DNA of 64,000 bases from Betaproteobacteria bacterium (GCA_016234655.1 JACRAU010000032.1:1-64000); one strand, 5' to 3'; counted from the first letter of the stretch, positions 8,483-20,573 are shown. Made by a program: numbers and translations. The notes: a model not told the origin generated them from the sequence alone.

Positions 8483-8526
8483 CCCTCTCCCCCCAGCCGA
8501 GGGGTGCGCGGCAGCGCGGGAGAGGG
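8483..8526. repeat. Dispersed palindromic repeat between moxR and DUF58
   Basis: CCCTCTCC (8483-8490) and GGAGAGGG (8519-8526) form the ends of a 44-bp imperfect palindrome in the 100-bp gap between moxR and DUF58. It belongs by appearance to the same family as the element inside copA (3072-3118). It could form an mRNA hairpin that tunes relative expression within the operon. Confidence 0.55.
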
Positions 8527-8546
8527 AGTATTTGGGGTTGTGGTGT

Positions 8547-9461
8547 TCATGGTATCGCCACTTCCAGCAGCAATCGCGCGGCCCAATCCGGTTCGGCGCT
8601 ATCGACGCCGGCGGCCGGGTGCAGGCGATGGCCGACCACGGCGGGCAGCACGGCCTGCACGTCTTCCGGTTGCACGAAATCGCGGCCGGCCAGATAGGCC
8701 CAGGCCTGGGCGGCGCGCAGCAGGGCCAGGCCGGCGCGCGGCGATAGGCCGCTGCCGAAGCGGGCGTCGCGCCGGGTGGTGTCGATCAGGCTTTGCAGGT
8801 AGTCGAGCAGGGCATCGGAGGCGTGTATGGTCTGCGCCGCCTGCTGCATGGCCATGAATCCATCCGGCTGGAGCATGGCTTGTAACTGGCCGAGCAGGTC
8901 GCGCCGATTCTCGCCCTTGAGCAGGGCGCGTTCGGCGCTATGGTCGGGATAGCCCAGGCGGATGCGCATCAGGAAACGGTCGAGTTGCGATTCGGGCAGC
9001 GGGAAGACGCCGGCCTGCTCGATCGGATTTTGCGTGGCGATGACGAAGAAGGGCTTGGGCAATTCACGCGTTACGCCTTCGATGGTGACCTGGCCTTCCT
9101 CCATCGCCTCCAGCAGCGCGCTTTGCGACTTGGGGCTGGCGCGGTTGATCTCGTCGGCCAGGATCACCTGGGCGAAGATGGGGCCGGGGTGGAAGCTGAA
9201 TTGGCCGCTGGCGCGGTCGTAGATGGCGGCACCCAGGATGTCGGCCGGCAACAGGTCGCTGGTGAACTGGATGCGGTGGAAATCGAGGCCCAGCGTGGCG
9301 GCCAGGGCATGGGCCAGGGTGGTTTTGCCGACGCCGGGGGCGTCTTCGATCAAGAGGTGCCCGCGCGCCAGCAGGCAGGCCAGGCAGAGCCTGATTTGAT
9401 GCGGCTTGCCGAGCACGATGCGGTTGATCTGGTCGAAGGCCTGTTGCAATTGAGGGTTCAT
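8547..9461 (-). CDS. moxR: MoxR-family AAA+ ATPase
   Basis: A 304-residue AAA+ ATPase with Walker A DAPGVGKTT (40-48), Walker B LADEIN (101-106), sensor-1 ATQNP and the C-terminal lid. MoxR ATPases act as chaperones that assemble or activate partner complexes, often with VWA or DUF58 proteins. ATG at 9461 is chosen: the frame is open further upstream but that part has no family similarity and overlaps the divergent GGDEF-EAL gene. It is first in the moxR-DUF58-tgpA operon. The 246-bp gap 9462-9707 carries both divergent promoters; I could not assign clear boxes. Confidence 0.88.
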   Translation of the reverse strand: MNPQLQQAFDQINRIVLGKPHQIRLCLACLLARGHLLIEDAPGVGKTTLAHALAATLGLDFHRIQFTSDLLPADILGAAIYDRASGQFSFHPGPIFAQVILADEINRASPKSQSALLEAMEEGQVTIEGVTRELPKPFFVIATQNPIEQAGVFPLPESQLDRFLMRIRLGYPDHSAERALLKGENRRDLLGQLQAMLQPDGFMAMQQAAQTIHASDALLDYLQSLIDTTRRDARFGSGLSPRAGLALLRAAQAWAYLAGRDFVQPEDVQAVLPAVVGHRLHPAAGVDSAEPDWAARLLLEVAIP

Positions 9462-9707
9462 CGTTCGCGATCCATTCGTCGGTCCCTTTTGCTTGCACGG
9501 CGTGAGGGCGTTCTGGGCATTGTATCCAGTGCGGACACCAATATGGTTCATCCGCCGTGGCCGTTGCACCAAAAGGGGTCTGTGCGCGGTGCCGTGGCCG
9601 TCGATTCTTCGGGGACTTGATCGTTCTAGGCACGTTCTCGGCTTGGCACGAAAACTGCGTAGCCTCATGCGAATTAAAACATTCGATACGGAAAGAACCA
9701 TAAATCG

Positions 9708-11864
9708 ATGGTGGCGAGCAATACGGTAGTAAACGACACGAAAGAATGCGCCATGGCATTTCGTAACCCAAACCTCGATCTCGGCCGCATGCTGGAAACC
9801 CTGGTGAACAACCTGGACGGCGTGGTGTTGCGCTGCCGGTTGGACGAGCATTGGACCGTGCTGTTCATCAGTTGCGGCTGCCAACGCCTGACCGGCTATG
9901 CGGCCGAGGACTTGGTCGGCAACAAGCGCATCTCCTTCGAGCGGCTGACGCATCCGCTGGATCGGGAACAGGTCAGGCAAAGCATCGTAGCCGCCGCGCG
10001 GGCACATGGCTATTACCGGGTCGAATATCGCATCCGGCGCGCCGATGGCGAGATTCGCTGGGTGTACGAGCGCGGCAGGGTGGTCGTGGCGGAGGACGGC
10101 GAGAACGTGCTGGAGGCCTTCATCGAAGACATCGGCGATCAGGTCGATGCCAGGGATAATCTGGCCCTGGCCGAGGCGCGCTATCGCAGCATCTTCGAGA
10201 ACAGCGGCGACGGCATCTTCCAGACCACGGCCGACGGCCATTATCTCGACGCCAATCCGGCCCTGGCGGCGATCTACGGTTATGGCTCGCCGGCCGAGTT
10301 GATGGTGGACCTGAAAGACATCGGCAGCCAGCTCTATGTCGACCCCGATCAGCGCGGTCGCTTCAAGCGGGTGATGGCCGAGCGCGGTGCGGTACAGGAC
10401 TTCGAATCCGAGATCAGGCAACGCGATGGCGCGGTGATCTGGATCACCGAGAACGCCCACTCGGTGTATGGTCCGGACGGCGCATTCCTTTATTACGAAG
10501 GCACGGTGCGCGACATCACCGAGCGCAAGCGCTACCAGCAGCAATTGGAGTTCCACGCCAACCACGATCAGTTGACCGGCCTGCCCAATCGCAACCTGCT
10601 GAACGACCGGCTGCTACAGGCGATTCATCATGCCCACCGCAACAGCTATTTCAGCGTGGTTGCGTTCATCGACCTCGACAACTTCAAGTTCATCAACGAC
10701 AGCATGGGCCATCGCGCCGGCGACACGCTGCTGATAGAGGTCGCCAAGCGGCTGCAATCCTGCCTGCGCGAGACCGACACGGTGGCGCGCTACGGCGGCG
10801 ACGAGTTCGTGCTGATCCTGAACGACTACTATCAGGTCAGCCAGATCGTGCGCGTGCTGGAACGGGTGCTGGACGAGATCGGCCGGCCGGTCACCGTGCT
10901 CGGCCAGGAGTTGTATGTCACTTGCAGCATCGGCATCAGCCAATACCCGACCGACGGCGAAGACCCGCAAAGCCTGCTGCAGCATGCCGACGCCGCGATG
11001 TACCTGGCCAAGGAACGCGGCAAGAACAACTTCCAGTTCTACACCAATCGTCTGAATGCGCTGGCGACCCAGCGGGTGAAGCTGGAGAGCAGCCTACGCC
11101 GCGCCTTGGATTGTCATGAGATCGAGGTCTATTTCCAGCCCAAGGTCGACCAGTCCGGCGCCTGCATCGGCGTCGAGGCGCTGGCGCGCTGGCACAGCAT
11201 GGAATTCGGCTGGGTCGCGCCCAGCCAGTTCATCGGCATCGCCGAGGACAGCGCCTTGATCGAACCCTTGACTGAATACATCCTGCGCAGGGCCTGTCAG
11301 CAGATCGCCGATTTACTGGAGCAGGGCGGCGGGATCGGCGTGGCGGTCAACCTGTCCGCCCGCGCCTTCCACCAGAAAGACCTGGCCCGGATGATAGCCC
11401 GAGTGCTGGCCGAGACGCGCCTGCCGGCGCACTTATTGGAACTGGAGATCACCGAGAGCGCGATGGTCGGCGACATCGAGAAATGCATCGCGACCTTGCA
11501 CGAACTCAAGGCCATCGGCCTGCGTATCGCCATCGACGACTTCGGCACCGGTTATTCCTCGTTGAGCTATCTACAACGTTTCCCGATCGACACCCTGAAA
11601 ATCGACCGCTCATTCGTCAGCAATATGCGGCTCGACCCCAAGGACTCGCCGATTGCGCAGGCCATCATTTCATTAGGCCAAAGCCTACGGTTAACAGTGG
11701 TGGCCGAGGGTGTGGAAACGGCCGAGCAATTCAGCGCCCTGAAAACGCTGGGTTGCGAGACCTTCCAGGGCTTTCTGTTCGCCAAGCCGATGCCGGCCGA
11801 GCAGTTCGCGGCCTATTACTTGGCCGGCAGCGAGCGGGAAGCGGTAGGGCGGGCCATGGAATGA
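9708..11864 (+). CDS. PAS-PAS-GGDEF-EAL c-di-GMP enzyme
   Basis: A 718-residue cytoplasmic protein without membrane helices. Two PAS domains (about 27-150 and 155-275, the second ending in a PAC motif) precede a GGDEF domain with intact GGDEF at 363-367 and inhibitory I-site RETD at 354-357. The EAL domain has EAL at 490-492 and a complete DDFGTGYSSL loop. Both diguanylate cyclase and phosphodiesterase sites look competent, so net activity probably depends on PAS input. ATG at 9753 (Met16) is an alternative start. It stands alone, divergent from moxR. Confidence 0.9.
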   Translation: MVASNTVVNDTKECAMAFRNPNLDLGRMLETLVNNLDGVVLRCRLDEHWTVLFISCGCQRLTGYAAEDLVGNKRISFERLTHPLDREQVRQSIVAAARAHGYYRVEYRIRRADGEIRWVYERGRVVVAEDGENVLEAFIEDIGDQVDARDNLALAEARYRSIFENSGDGIFQTTADGHYLDANPALAAIYGYGSPAELMVDLKDIGSQLYVDPDQRGRFKRVMAERGAVQDFESEIRQRDGAVIWITENAHSVYGPDGAFLYYEGTVRDITERKRYQQQLEFHANHDQLTGLPNRNLLNDRLLQAIHHAHRNSYFSVVAFIDLDNFKFINDSMGHRAGDTLLIEVAKRLQSCLRETDTVARYGGDEFVLILNDYYQVSQIVRVLERVLDEIGRPVTVLGQELYVTCSIGISQYPTDGEDPQSLLQHADAAMYLAKERGKNNFQFYTNRLNALATQRVKLESSLRRALDCHEIEVYFQPKVDQSGACIGVEALARWHSMEFGWVAPSQFIGIAEDSALIEPLTEYILRRACQQIADLLEQGGGIGVAVNLSARAFHQKDLARMIARVLAETRLPAHLLELEITESAMVGDIEKCIATLHELKAIGLRIAIDDFGTGYSSLSYLQRFPIDTLKIDRSFVSNMRLDPKDSPIAQAIISLGQSLRLTVVAEGVETAEQFSALKTLGCETFQGFLFAKPMPAEQFAAYYLAGSEREAVGRAME

Positions 11865-11958
11865 GCACTCCCCCTCGTGGCGGCTGACGCCAGGCGGGTT
11901 TTGTGTCACATTCGGCCATGCCCGCCATGGCCCGCATGGCTGTTCAACCCCGATAGAT

Positions 11959-12591
11959 ATGACGACGCGCATTTGCATCATTCGCCACGGCGAAACCGAC
12001 TGGAACGTGGAAAAACGCATCCAGGGCCAGATCGACATCGAACTCAACCGCACCGGCCGCGCCCAGGCGCTGGCGATGGCCTTTCATGCGGCGCATCACG
12101 ACTTCCAGGCGATCTATAGCAGCGATCTCGGCCGCGCCATGGACACCGCAGGCGCCCTGGCCGAACGCCTGGGTCTGGAGGTGAAGACCCTGCCGCAACT
12201 GCGCGAGCGGCATTACGGCATCTTCCAGGGACTGACCTCGGCCGAAGGGGCGGAGCGCCACCCCGAGGCGCATGCCCGCTATGTCGCGCGCGACCCGGCC
12301 TACGGCTTCGAGACCGGCGAGACCTTGTACGACCTAAGTACGCGGATTACCGAGGGCATCGAATGGCTGGCGCGGCATCACAGCGGCCAGACCGTCGCCG
12401 CGATCAGCCACGGCGGCGTGCTCGACGTGATCTACCGCAAGGCGACCGGCCGCTCCCTGGAGGCGCCGCGCGACTTCAAGATTCCAAACTGCGCGCTCAA
12501 TTGGTTTCGCTTCGATGCCCACGGCTGGCATGTCGAGGCCTGGGGTGAGCGGCAGCACCTCGAAAACGTGCTGGCCGAAGCGCCGGAGTGA
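11959..12591 (+). CDS. Histidine phosphatase superfamily protein (phosphoglycerate-mutase-like)
   Basis: A 210-residue branch-1 histidine phosphatase. RHGETDWN (residues 9-16) carries the phospho-accepting His10. ELRERHYGIFQG holds the proton-donor Glu, and AAISHGGV the second catalytic His. The family includes GpmB-like phosphatases and CobC alpha-ribazole phosphatase. No cobalamin genes are nearby, so the substrate is unknown. It follows the GGDEF-EAL gene by 94 bp on the same strand. Confidence 0.85.
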   Translation: MTTRICIIRHGETDWNVEKRIQGQIDIELNRTGRAQALAMAFHAAHHDFQAIYSSDLGRAMDTAGALAERLGLEVKTLPQLRERHYGIFQGLTSAEGAERHPEAHARYVARDPAYGFETGETLYDLSTRITEGIEWLARHHSGQTVAAISHGGVLDVIYRKATGRSLEAPRDFKIPNCALNWFRFDAHGWHVEAWGERQHLENVLAEAPE

Positions 12592-12650
12592 GCGGCTAGT
12601 GGCGGGCCGGTCGAGTCGTCGGGCAAGTTGGCCGATTACCTCATGGCCAT

Positions 12651-14390
12651 TCACGAGGCAACCATATCCGCTCGTTTGATCGGCAAGGTGATACGGAAGG
12701 TGGTGCCCTGCCCCGGCTCGCTTTCCACCTCGATGCGTCCGTCGTGCTTTTTGACGATGCCATAGACCAGGGACAGGCCTAGGCCGGTTCCTTTGCCTAT
12801 GGGCTTGGTGGTAAAGAAGGGGTCGAAGATGCGCTTGAGGTTCTCCGGTGGAATGCCACTGCCGGTATCGGCGATCTCCACCCAAACCCGCGCGTCGTCC
12901 GCGCCGGTGCGGATGGCGATGGTGCCGCGTTCCTCGATGGCGTGGGCGGCGTTCACCAGCAGGTTCATGAAGACTTGATTGATCTGCGAGGCCAGGCACT
13001 CCACCAAGGGCAGTCGACCGTATTCCTTGATCACCTCGGCCTTGTACTTGATCTCGTTGTTCACCACGTTGAGCGTGGAATCCAGGCCGTGATGCAGGTC
13101 GGCATGCTGCCATTCGCCGCTGTCGACATGAGAGAAATCCTTGAGATCCTGGACGATCCGGCGCACGCGGCCGATACCGTCGAGGGATTCGGCGATGAGG
13201 GCCAGAACGTCTTCCTTGAGATAGGCCAATTCGGCCTCGCGTTCGCTGGCCTCGATGCGCTCGCGTTCCTGGGAATCGGCCGGCAGCAGCGGTTTGGCCG
13301 CTTCATAGGCGGCCAGCACGTCGAGCAGTCTCTCCACATAGCTGCGCAGGCTGCCCAGATTGGAGCCGACGAAACCGATGGGGTTGTTGATCTCGTGCGC
13401 GACCCCCGCCGCCAATTGGCCGATGGAGGCCATCTTCTCGGATTGCAGGAGTTGGTTGTGGGCCTCTTCCAGCTTGGCGATTAGCCCGGCCTGTTCCGCT
13501 TTCTCCCGATGCAGGGCATCCTCTATCCGTTTGCGGGCGGTGATGTCCAGCAGCGTCCCGAACATGATCAGGGTGTGCCCATGCTCGTCGCGCTGGACCT
13601 CGACCTGGGTGGTCACGTATTTCACCGTGCCGTCCGGTAGGACCACGCGGTGGTCGGTGGGGCCGACGGCCTGCCCGGAGAATGCCTGCTGCAATTTGTG
13701 GTCGAGCATGTCGAGATCGTCCGGGTGCACGCACGCCAGGAAGGAGCCGTGGGTGGGGATGAAGGTGACGGGGTCGACCCCGAGCAGTTCATACATCCCG
13801 ACGGACCAGGTCACCGCATCGCGGGTTACGTCCCAGTCCCAGTTGCCCAACCGCGCCACCTGTTGTGCCTTGTGCAGCCGCATTTCGCTCAGGCGCAGGG
13901 CCTTTTCGGTTTCCTCCTTTTCCCACAGCCGCTGCTGCAATTCCCGCGCCAGCTCGGTGACCTGCCTGTTCAGGCGTAGCTCTTGCCGATGCCGACGGTC
14001 ACGGCTGCATTTGCGGATGGCATCCAACAGCAGAGCCGAATCCACCGGTTTGACCACGTAGCGTTCGATGCCGGCCTCCATGGCGCGGCGCAGATTGCCG
14101 GTGTCTGCGGAGGCGCTGATGACGATGATCTGGGCGTCGGGGTCCTCGGCCTTGATGGCTTGACTCATCGCCAAGCCGTCAAGGCCCGGCATCTCGATGT
14201 CGGTCAAGACGACGTCCGGCCGCCACTCGCGCCAGCAGGCCAGGCCCTCATCGCCGCTGGCCGCCAGCCTGACCTCGCTGACGTGCCGGCCCAGCATGCC
14301 GTGGAGTCCGGTGCGCACGATGAGGTCGTCTTCCACCACCAGGACGTGGATATCGGGATCGGGCTGGGGGGGCGTCGCCGCTTGGTTCAT
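12651..14390 (-). CDS. Hybrid sensor histidine kinase, REC-PAS-HisKA-HATPase
   Basis: A 579-residue soluble kinase whose receiver domain is at the N-terminus. Asp64 (VVLTDIEMP) is the predicted phospho-acceptor. A PAS/PAC domain spans about 170-290. A coiled coil and dimerisation domain follow with His332 in [11 protein letters not shown]. The ATPase domain has the G1 box GSGIPPENL and the G2 box [10 protein letters not shown] receiver placed before the kinase core means it can be controlled by another kinase. It is the last gene of a minus-strand phosphorelay cluster. Confidence 0.9.
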   Translation of the reverse strand: MNQAATPPQPDPDIHVLVVEDDLIVRTGLHGMLGRHVSEVRLAASGDEGLACWREWRPDVVLTDIEMPGLDGLAMSQAIKAEDPDAQIIVISASADTGNLRRAMEAGIERYVVKPVDSALLLDAIRKCSRDRRHRQELRLNRQVTELARELQQRLWEKEETEKALRLSEMRLHKAQQVARLGNWDWDVTRDAVTWSVGMYELLGVDPVTFIPTHGSFLACVHPDDLDMLDHKLQQAFSGQAVGPTDHRVVLPDGTVKYVTTQVEVQRDEHGHTLIMFGTLLDITARKRIEDALHREKAEQAGLIAKLEEAHNQLLQSEKMASIGQLAAGVAHEINNPIGFVGSNLGSLRSYVERLLDVLAAYEAAKPLLPADSQERERIEASEREAELAYLKEDVLALIAESLDGIGRVRRIVQDLKDFSHVDSGEWQHADLHHGLDSTLNVVNNEIKYKAEVIKEYGRLPLVECLASQINQVFMNLLVNAAHAIEERGTIAIRTGADDARVWVEIADTGSGIPPENLKRIFDPFFTTKPIGKGTGLGLSLVYGIVKKHDGRIEVESEPGQGTTFRITLPIKRADMVAS

Positions 14391-14414
14391 ATCGGTGTCT
14401 TTCCGTTGGCCCGC

Positions 14415-14969
14415 TTATTCCGAATCATCGTCGAGCAACAGCGAACCATCCGGCCCCCACTCGACCTGGGTGATGCCGGGCATTTCCTTTTCCAGGCGAT
14501 GGCGCTCCTGCTCCTCGGGCGTCAGCGGTCGGCGGAGCATGCCTTGCCGTATTCGGCTCTGCGCCGCCAGACGGCGCTCTTCCATCTGTTCATCGTGCCG
14601 GGCGAAGGCCTCCGTCACGATGGCGGCCAATTCCGCATCGTTCCAAGGTTTACTGACAAAACGCATGATCTCCGCTTCGTTGATGGCCCGAATCAGGGCG
14701 TCTTGGTCGGCGGCGGCGCTGAGGATCAGGCGTACTGCATCGGGTTGGAATGCCTTGATCTCCTTCAGAAAATCCACGCCGTTCATCTGCGGCATGCGGT
14801 AGTCGGAGATGACCAGGTCGTAGACCTCGGCCCCCATCTCGTCCAAGGCCACCCGCGGTGAGTCATAGGCCTCTATGCCGAGGGCATCGCGCGGGAAATG
14901 CAGGGTCAGGGTACGCCGCAGGGCGTTGAGGATAGGGACTTCATCGTCCACCAGTAGGATGCGTCTCAT
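14415..14969 (-). CDS. Single-domain response regulator with C-terminal tail
   Basis: A 184-residue protein with a CheY-like receiver (phospho-acceptor Asp56 in LVISDYRMPQ, switch Lys in VSKPWND) and a C-terminal tail of about 60 mostly charged residues without a recognisable output domain. It may pass phosphoryl groups between the kinases in the cluster. It lies 5 bp after the degenerate HD-GYP regulator gene and 24 bp before the hybrid kinase gene. Confidence 0.85.
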   Translation of the reverse strand: MRRILLVDDEVPILNALRRTLTLHFPRDALGIEAYDSPRVALDEMGAEVYDLVISDYRMPQMNGVDFLKEIKAFQPDAVRLILSAAADQDALIRAINEAEIMRFVSKPWNDAELAAIVTEAFARHDEQMEERRLAAQSRIRQGMLRRPLTPEEQERHRLEKEMPGITQVEWGPDGSLLLDDDSE

Positions 14970-14974
14970 ATTCG

Positions 14975-16318
14975 TTACCTATCGGCCCTCACGTGAATGG
15001 TCATGGGTACCCCTTCCGTTTCTTCGAAGTTCTTGAGCTGGCCGATCAGGTTCTGGTCGATGATGTAATCGGCGGACAGCAGCAGCACGCCGTCGCGCGA
15101 CAAGATGTCACGGCTCAACACCATGCTCGCCTTGAGTTCGCCGGGCCGCAAGGCGATCTCGCGTCCACGAGGCGGCTCCGGCGGCGCTCCTTGAATGCCG
15201 AAAAAGGCGTCCACCACTTGGGGGTCATAGCGCTTGCCGCGGCCTTCCTGGATGAAGGTGAGGGCATCGGCGGAGGACAAGCGCTTGTTGATGAGCATGC
15301 CCGCTTGTAGGGCCTCGTAATCGTGAGCCAATGCCAGTATCCGTGCTCCCTGCGGGATGGCTAGGCCGCGCAGCCCGTCCGGGTAGCCCATGCCGTCGAA
15401 GCGCTCCCGGTGCGAGCGCAGCAGCTTGGCGGCCCCGCGCAGCTCCTCGATGGCCATCAGCGCCGCCTCGCCCTTGAGGGGGTATTTGCGCAGCACGGCA
15501 AATTCCTCGGTACGCAAGCCTTGTTCGGGCCGGGTAAGCAACTCGTCGGGTAGCGCCAGCTTGCCCACGTCCTTCAGCATGCCGGCGAAGGTCACGTCCT
15601 GCACGGCGGCCGGTTCCAAGCCGAGTTTAAGGGCGAGCCGGCGCGCCAATTCGGTCACCTGGCGCGCCCTGCCGGCCTTGTCGCCGAAGCGCAGGCCCAT
15701 GAGGGTGGAAAACACCTTGATGGTGGTGAGGAAGTTGCCCTTCAGTTTCTCGTTGGCGGCGGACAAGGCATCCAGGGTGCGCTGCAATTCCGCGGTACGT
15801 TCCTTGACCTTGGTCTCCAGATGGGTGTTGAGTTCGCGCAATTCCTCGTTTTGCCGCCGGGTCAGGGCGGTGAGCCGCTGGTTCTCCCGCTCCATCGCCT
15901 TGCGCTCCAGGGCTTGGCGCACGGTGATGAGCATGTCGTTGTCGTCCCAGGGCTTGCTGAGATAACGGTAGATCTGGCCCTTGTTGATGGCCTCGATGGT
16001 GGAGCCGATATCGGCATAGCCGGTGAGCAGCAGGCGCACCGTGTCGGGCCAGCGGGCGCGCACTTGTTCGAGGAACTGGGCGCCGTTCATCTCCGGCATG
16101 CGCATGTCGGAGATGACCAGGTCGACCGGCTCGGCCTCCAGGATGGCCAAGCCCGCCGCGCCGCTCTCGGCGGTGAGCAGGCGGTAGCCCTCGGGCCGAA
16201 ACAGACGGCGCAGCGAGCCGAGGATGTTGGCCTCGTCGTCCACGCACAACACGGTGTAACTGCCGGCCGGCTGGGCCTGCTCCTGATCCTTGACTGCGGT
16301 GTCCTGCGACGGTTCCAT
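14975..16318 (-). CDS. Response regulator with degenerate HD-GYP output domain
   Basis: A 447-residue RpfG-like architecture. The receiver (about 21-140) has Asp71 in LVISDMRMPE and SKPWDD. A coiled coil follows (145-195), then an HD-GYP-like domain (about 195-400). The GYP part is kept (RFDGMGYPDGL, 306-316), but metal ligands are not: the HD pair is Lys249-Asp250 (LKDVGK), the later HP His is Tyr279, the second His of HHE is Arg304, and ADxxDAL reads AHDYEAL. Phosphodiesterase activity is therefore unlikely, and the domain may act as a c-di-GMP-independent or binding-only output. Confidence 0.85.
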   Translation of the reverse strand: MEPSQDTAVKDQEQAQPAGSYTVLCVDDEANILGSLRRLFRPEGYRLLTAESGAAGLAILEAEPVDLVISDMRMPEMNGAQFLEQVRARWPDTVRLLLTGYADIGSTIEAINKGQIYRYLSKPWDDNDMLITVRQALERKAMERENQRLTALTRRQNEELRELNTHLETKVKERTAELQRTLDALSAANEKLKGNFLTTIKVFSTLMGLRFGDKAGRARQVTELARRLALKLGLEPAAVQDVTFAGMLKDVGKLALPDELLTRPEQGLRTEEFAVLRKYPLKGEAALMAIEELRGAAKLLRSHRERFDGMGYPDGLRGLAIPQGARILALAHDYEALQAGMLINKRLSSADALTFIQEGRGKRYDPQVVDAFFGIQGAPPEPPRGREIALRPGELKASMVLSRDILSRDGVLLLSADYIIDQNLIGQLKNFEETEGVPMTIHVRADR

Positions 16319-16321
16319 GCC

Positions 16322-18418
<2,097 letters not shown>

Positions 18419-18509
18419 GGGCGCTACGTCTCCAGTTCTCCAAGGCTGTTTTCGATACGAGTAAGGCGCCTACATCGCATCGTACGCTTTCCGTCGATCG
18501 TCGCTGCAA

Positions 18510-19331
18510 TCAGCAGGCCAGAAGCATTTCGGCCGCCGCCTCGGCCTGGGCGACATCGGGCACGCAAGCCAGGATAGTCTCATCGTCCAAGGGCATGATT
18601 GCGTGCAAGGCGGCGGGCAACACCGGCGGGGTTTTCTCATCGCCCGTGGCGAAGTGGTCGTTCAGCAGATAGGCGACGGCGATACAGGCGGAAATCCGTT
18701 CCTTCGCGGCGGATTCCGGATCGTGGTAGTGGCGGATGGCATGCTCGATGACGGTAGGCAGTTTCCAGCGCCGGGCGACTTCGGCCCCGACCTCGGCATG
18801 GTCGAAGCCGAAGGCGTTTCGCTCGGCTTCCGCGAGGGAAAGCCCAGAGGCGAGGGCCTCGTCGCGCACCGCCGCATAAGCCTCGGGCAAGCAGGTATCC
18901 AGCACCAGCTCGCCCAGGTTGTGCAGCATGCCGGCGGTGAAGGCCGTGTCGGCGGAACAGCGGGAATGCCGGGCCAGGGTCTGGGCGATCGAGGCCACTC
19001 GGAAGCTGCGCTGCCAGTGCAGCTTGCGGTCCAAACCATGGCGATGCTGGTGAAGTAGCGCATGGGCCAGGCTGGCCGCCAACACCAACGAGCGAACCTG
19101 GCTCAGACCCATGACCATCATGGCGTCATGCGGTGTGGCTACCTGCCGGGACAGGCCATAGAAGGCCGAGTTGGCGATGCGCAGCAGCCGCGCGCTGAGC
19201 ACCTGATCCCGTGAAATCTGTTGTCCTAGGGTCGTGGCATCGATGTCCGGATCGTCCAGGCTGCGGATGACCGTCTGGGCTACCGAGGACAAGACGGGGA
19301 GTTGACCGAGTTTATCCAAGAGCTGTTGCAC
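18510..19331 (-). CDS. HDOD domain protein
   Basis: A 273-residue protein filled by an HDOD domain (LGQLPVLSSVAQTVIRSLDD, then LSARLLRIANSAFYG). HDOD domains are non-catalytic HD relatives common in bacterial signalling and often travel with c-di-GMP and two-component proteins. GTG at 19331 is chosen because AGGGGG lies upstream, the family match begins there, and it starts 10 bp after the preceding gene's stop. An upstream in-frame start would overlap that gene. Confidence 0.8.
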   Translation of the reverse strand: MQQLLDKLGQLPVLSSVAQTVIRSLDDPDIDATTLGQQISRDQVLSARLLRIANSAFYGLSRQVATPHDAMMVMGLSQVRSLVLAASLAHALLHQHRHGLDRKLHWQRSFRVASIAQTLARHSRCSADTAFTAGMLHNLGELVLDTCLPEAYAAVRDEALASGLSLAEAERNAFGFDHAEVGAEVARRWKLPTVIEHAIRHYHDPESAAKERISACIAVAYLLNDHFATGDEKTPPVLPAALHAIMPLDDETILACVPDVAQAEAAAEMLLAC

Positions 19332-19341
19332 TCGGCGCCCC

Positions 19342-20172
19342 CTATGCCGTGTGTTTCTGCGGATCGATGACCAGCACCCAACCGCGCGCCGTCGACTTGG
19401 CGCCCATGGCATAGCACCAATACTCGCAGCTCGTGCCGTCGCTCAGGTAGCCATTCTTCCTCGCGGCGATTGGCTTGCCTTCCATGCGGCCGATATCTTC
19501 CAAAAATGCATCTGGAATACGACCTTTGGCCGGCTCGCCCAATAAGGGTATGTTGTCTGCGGTGACGAATATCCCATCTGCCGTGTGGTTGGCCACGGCG
19601 ATCATGCCTTCCTCGTCGAGGCCGATCACCGCGAGGGGCAGATGTTCCAGTATTTCTTGCGAAATGCGCAGGGCGCTCAGGCTGCGGACTATTTCATGGG
19701 TTTTTTCCTCGACCCGCTGTTCCAGTTCCTGGTTGAGCGCGGACAAGGTTTTGTTGGCTGTTTTCAATTCCTGCGCCAGGCGTAGATTCTCCTGCTTCAT
19801 CTCATATCGCCGGAAGGCCTCTTCCACGTTGGCTCGCAGCAGATCGTCTTCCCAGGGCTTGGTGAGGAATTTGTAAATGGCACCGCGGTTGATGGCGTCG
19901 GTGATGGAGGCCAACTCGGTATAACCGGACAGGACGATGCGCACCGTCTCCGGATAGAGCTCCTTTACTTGGCTGAGGAACTCGGTGCCGGTCATCTCGG
20001 GCATGCGTTGATCGGAGATGATCACGCCCACCCGATGTTCGGCCAGCAAGTCCAAGCCTTCCCGGCCGCTGCCGGCGCGGAGGATGCGGTAACCATCCCG
20101 CCGTAGCAGGCGGGTGAGAGCGGAAAGGATGTTCTCTTCATCGTCCACCAGGAGCAATGTGCGTTCATCCAT
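19342..20172 (-). CDS. Response regulator with C-terminal PAS domain
   Basis: A 276-residue protein: receiver (3-125) with Asp54 in VIISDQRMPE and FLTKPWED, a coiled coil (about 125-165), then a PAS-like domain. The ATG at 20172 has AAGGAGG 5 nt upstream and is a much better start than the more upstream in-frame codon. It is the first gene of the phosphorelay group that continues through the HDOD protein and the membrane kinase. The RMPEM/KPW pattern is shared with the two other regulators of the cluster. Confidence 0.85.
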   Translation of the reverse strand: MDERTLLLVDDEENILSALTRLLRRDGYRILRAGSGREGLDLLAEHRVGVIISDQRMPEMTGTEFLSQVKELYPETVRIVLSGYTELASITDAINRGAIYKFLTKPWEDDLLRANVEEAFRRYEMKQENLRLAQELKTANKTLSALNQELEQRVEEKTHEIVRSLSALRISQEILEHLPLAVIGLDEEGMIAVANHTADGIFVTADNIPLLGEPAKGRIPDAFLEDIGRMEGKPIAARKNGYLSDGTSCEYWCYAMGAKSTARGWVLVIDPQKHTA

Positions 20173-20573
20173 TGAGCCTCCTTGTTTTTTTGGATAGGGC
20201 GAACCGTATCTCAATCTAGTGCATTTTTTATATCGCGCTAGCCATCCGGATTTCCCGCCCGTGTCGTGGAATTCTTGGGACAACCATGCCGCTGGCCGGC
20301 GGCGTCAAGGCCTGTTGCAAGTAGGGGTATCGGGTACTGCGGGCTGCGTGAGGGAGGGGTTTGGCAGGACGGCGATACCGTCCTCACCGGTGCTGGCTGG
20401 ATTGAGCAGTTCATCCACAGATTACGCAGATTGGCACAGATGCTTCAAAGACTTGTTTTCCCGGCCCGGCTCACCCCGAGGGTGGGCAAGCCATATTCAA
20501 TAACCCTATGATTCTTCGAGGTCATATCTGCGTTCATCTGCGGATTTTTGCTTGAATTGCCGGCGACGCCCTT
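20173..20573. other. 401-bp intergenic region with inverted repeat
   Basis: There is no convincing gene here. AT-rich sequence next to 20172 probably carries the minus-strand promoter of the response regulator. Near the far end ATCCACAGATTACGCAGAT (20413-20431) and ATCTGCGTTCATCTGCGGAT (20526-20545) form an imperfect inverted repeat of about 19-20 bp enclosing 94 bp. It looks like a small non-coding mobile or repetitive element. No transposase is present. Confidence 0.5.

Noticed and set aside
9462-10565. Upstream extension of the moxR frame to a 672-codon protein.
   Set aside because: The extension overlaps the divergent GGDEF-EAL gene, has no MoxR similarity, and a normal MoxR start exists at 9461.
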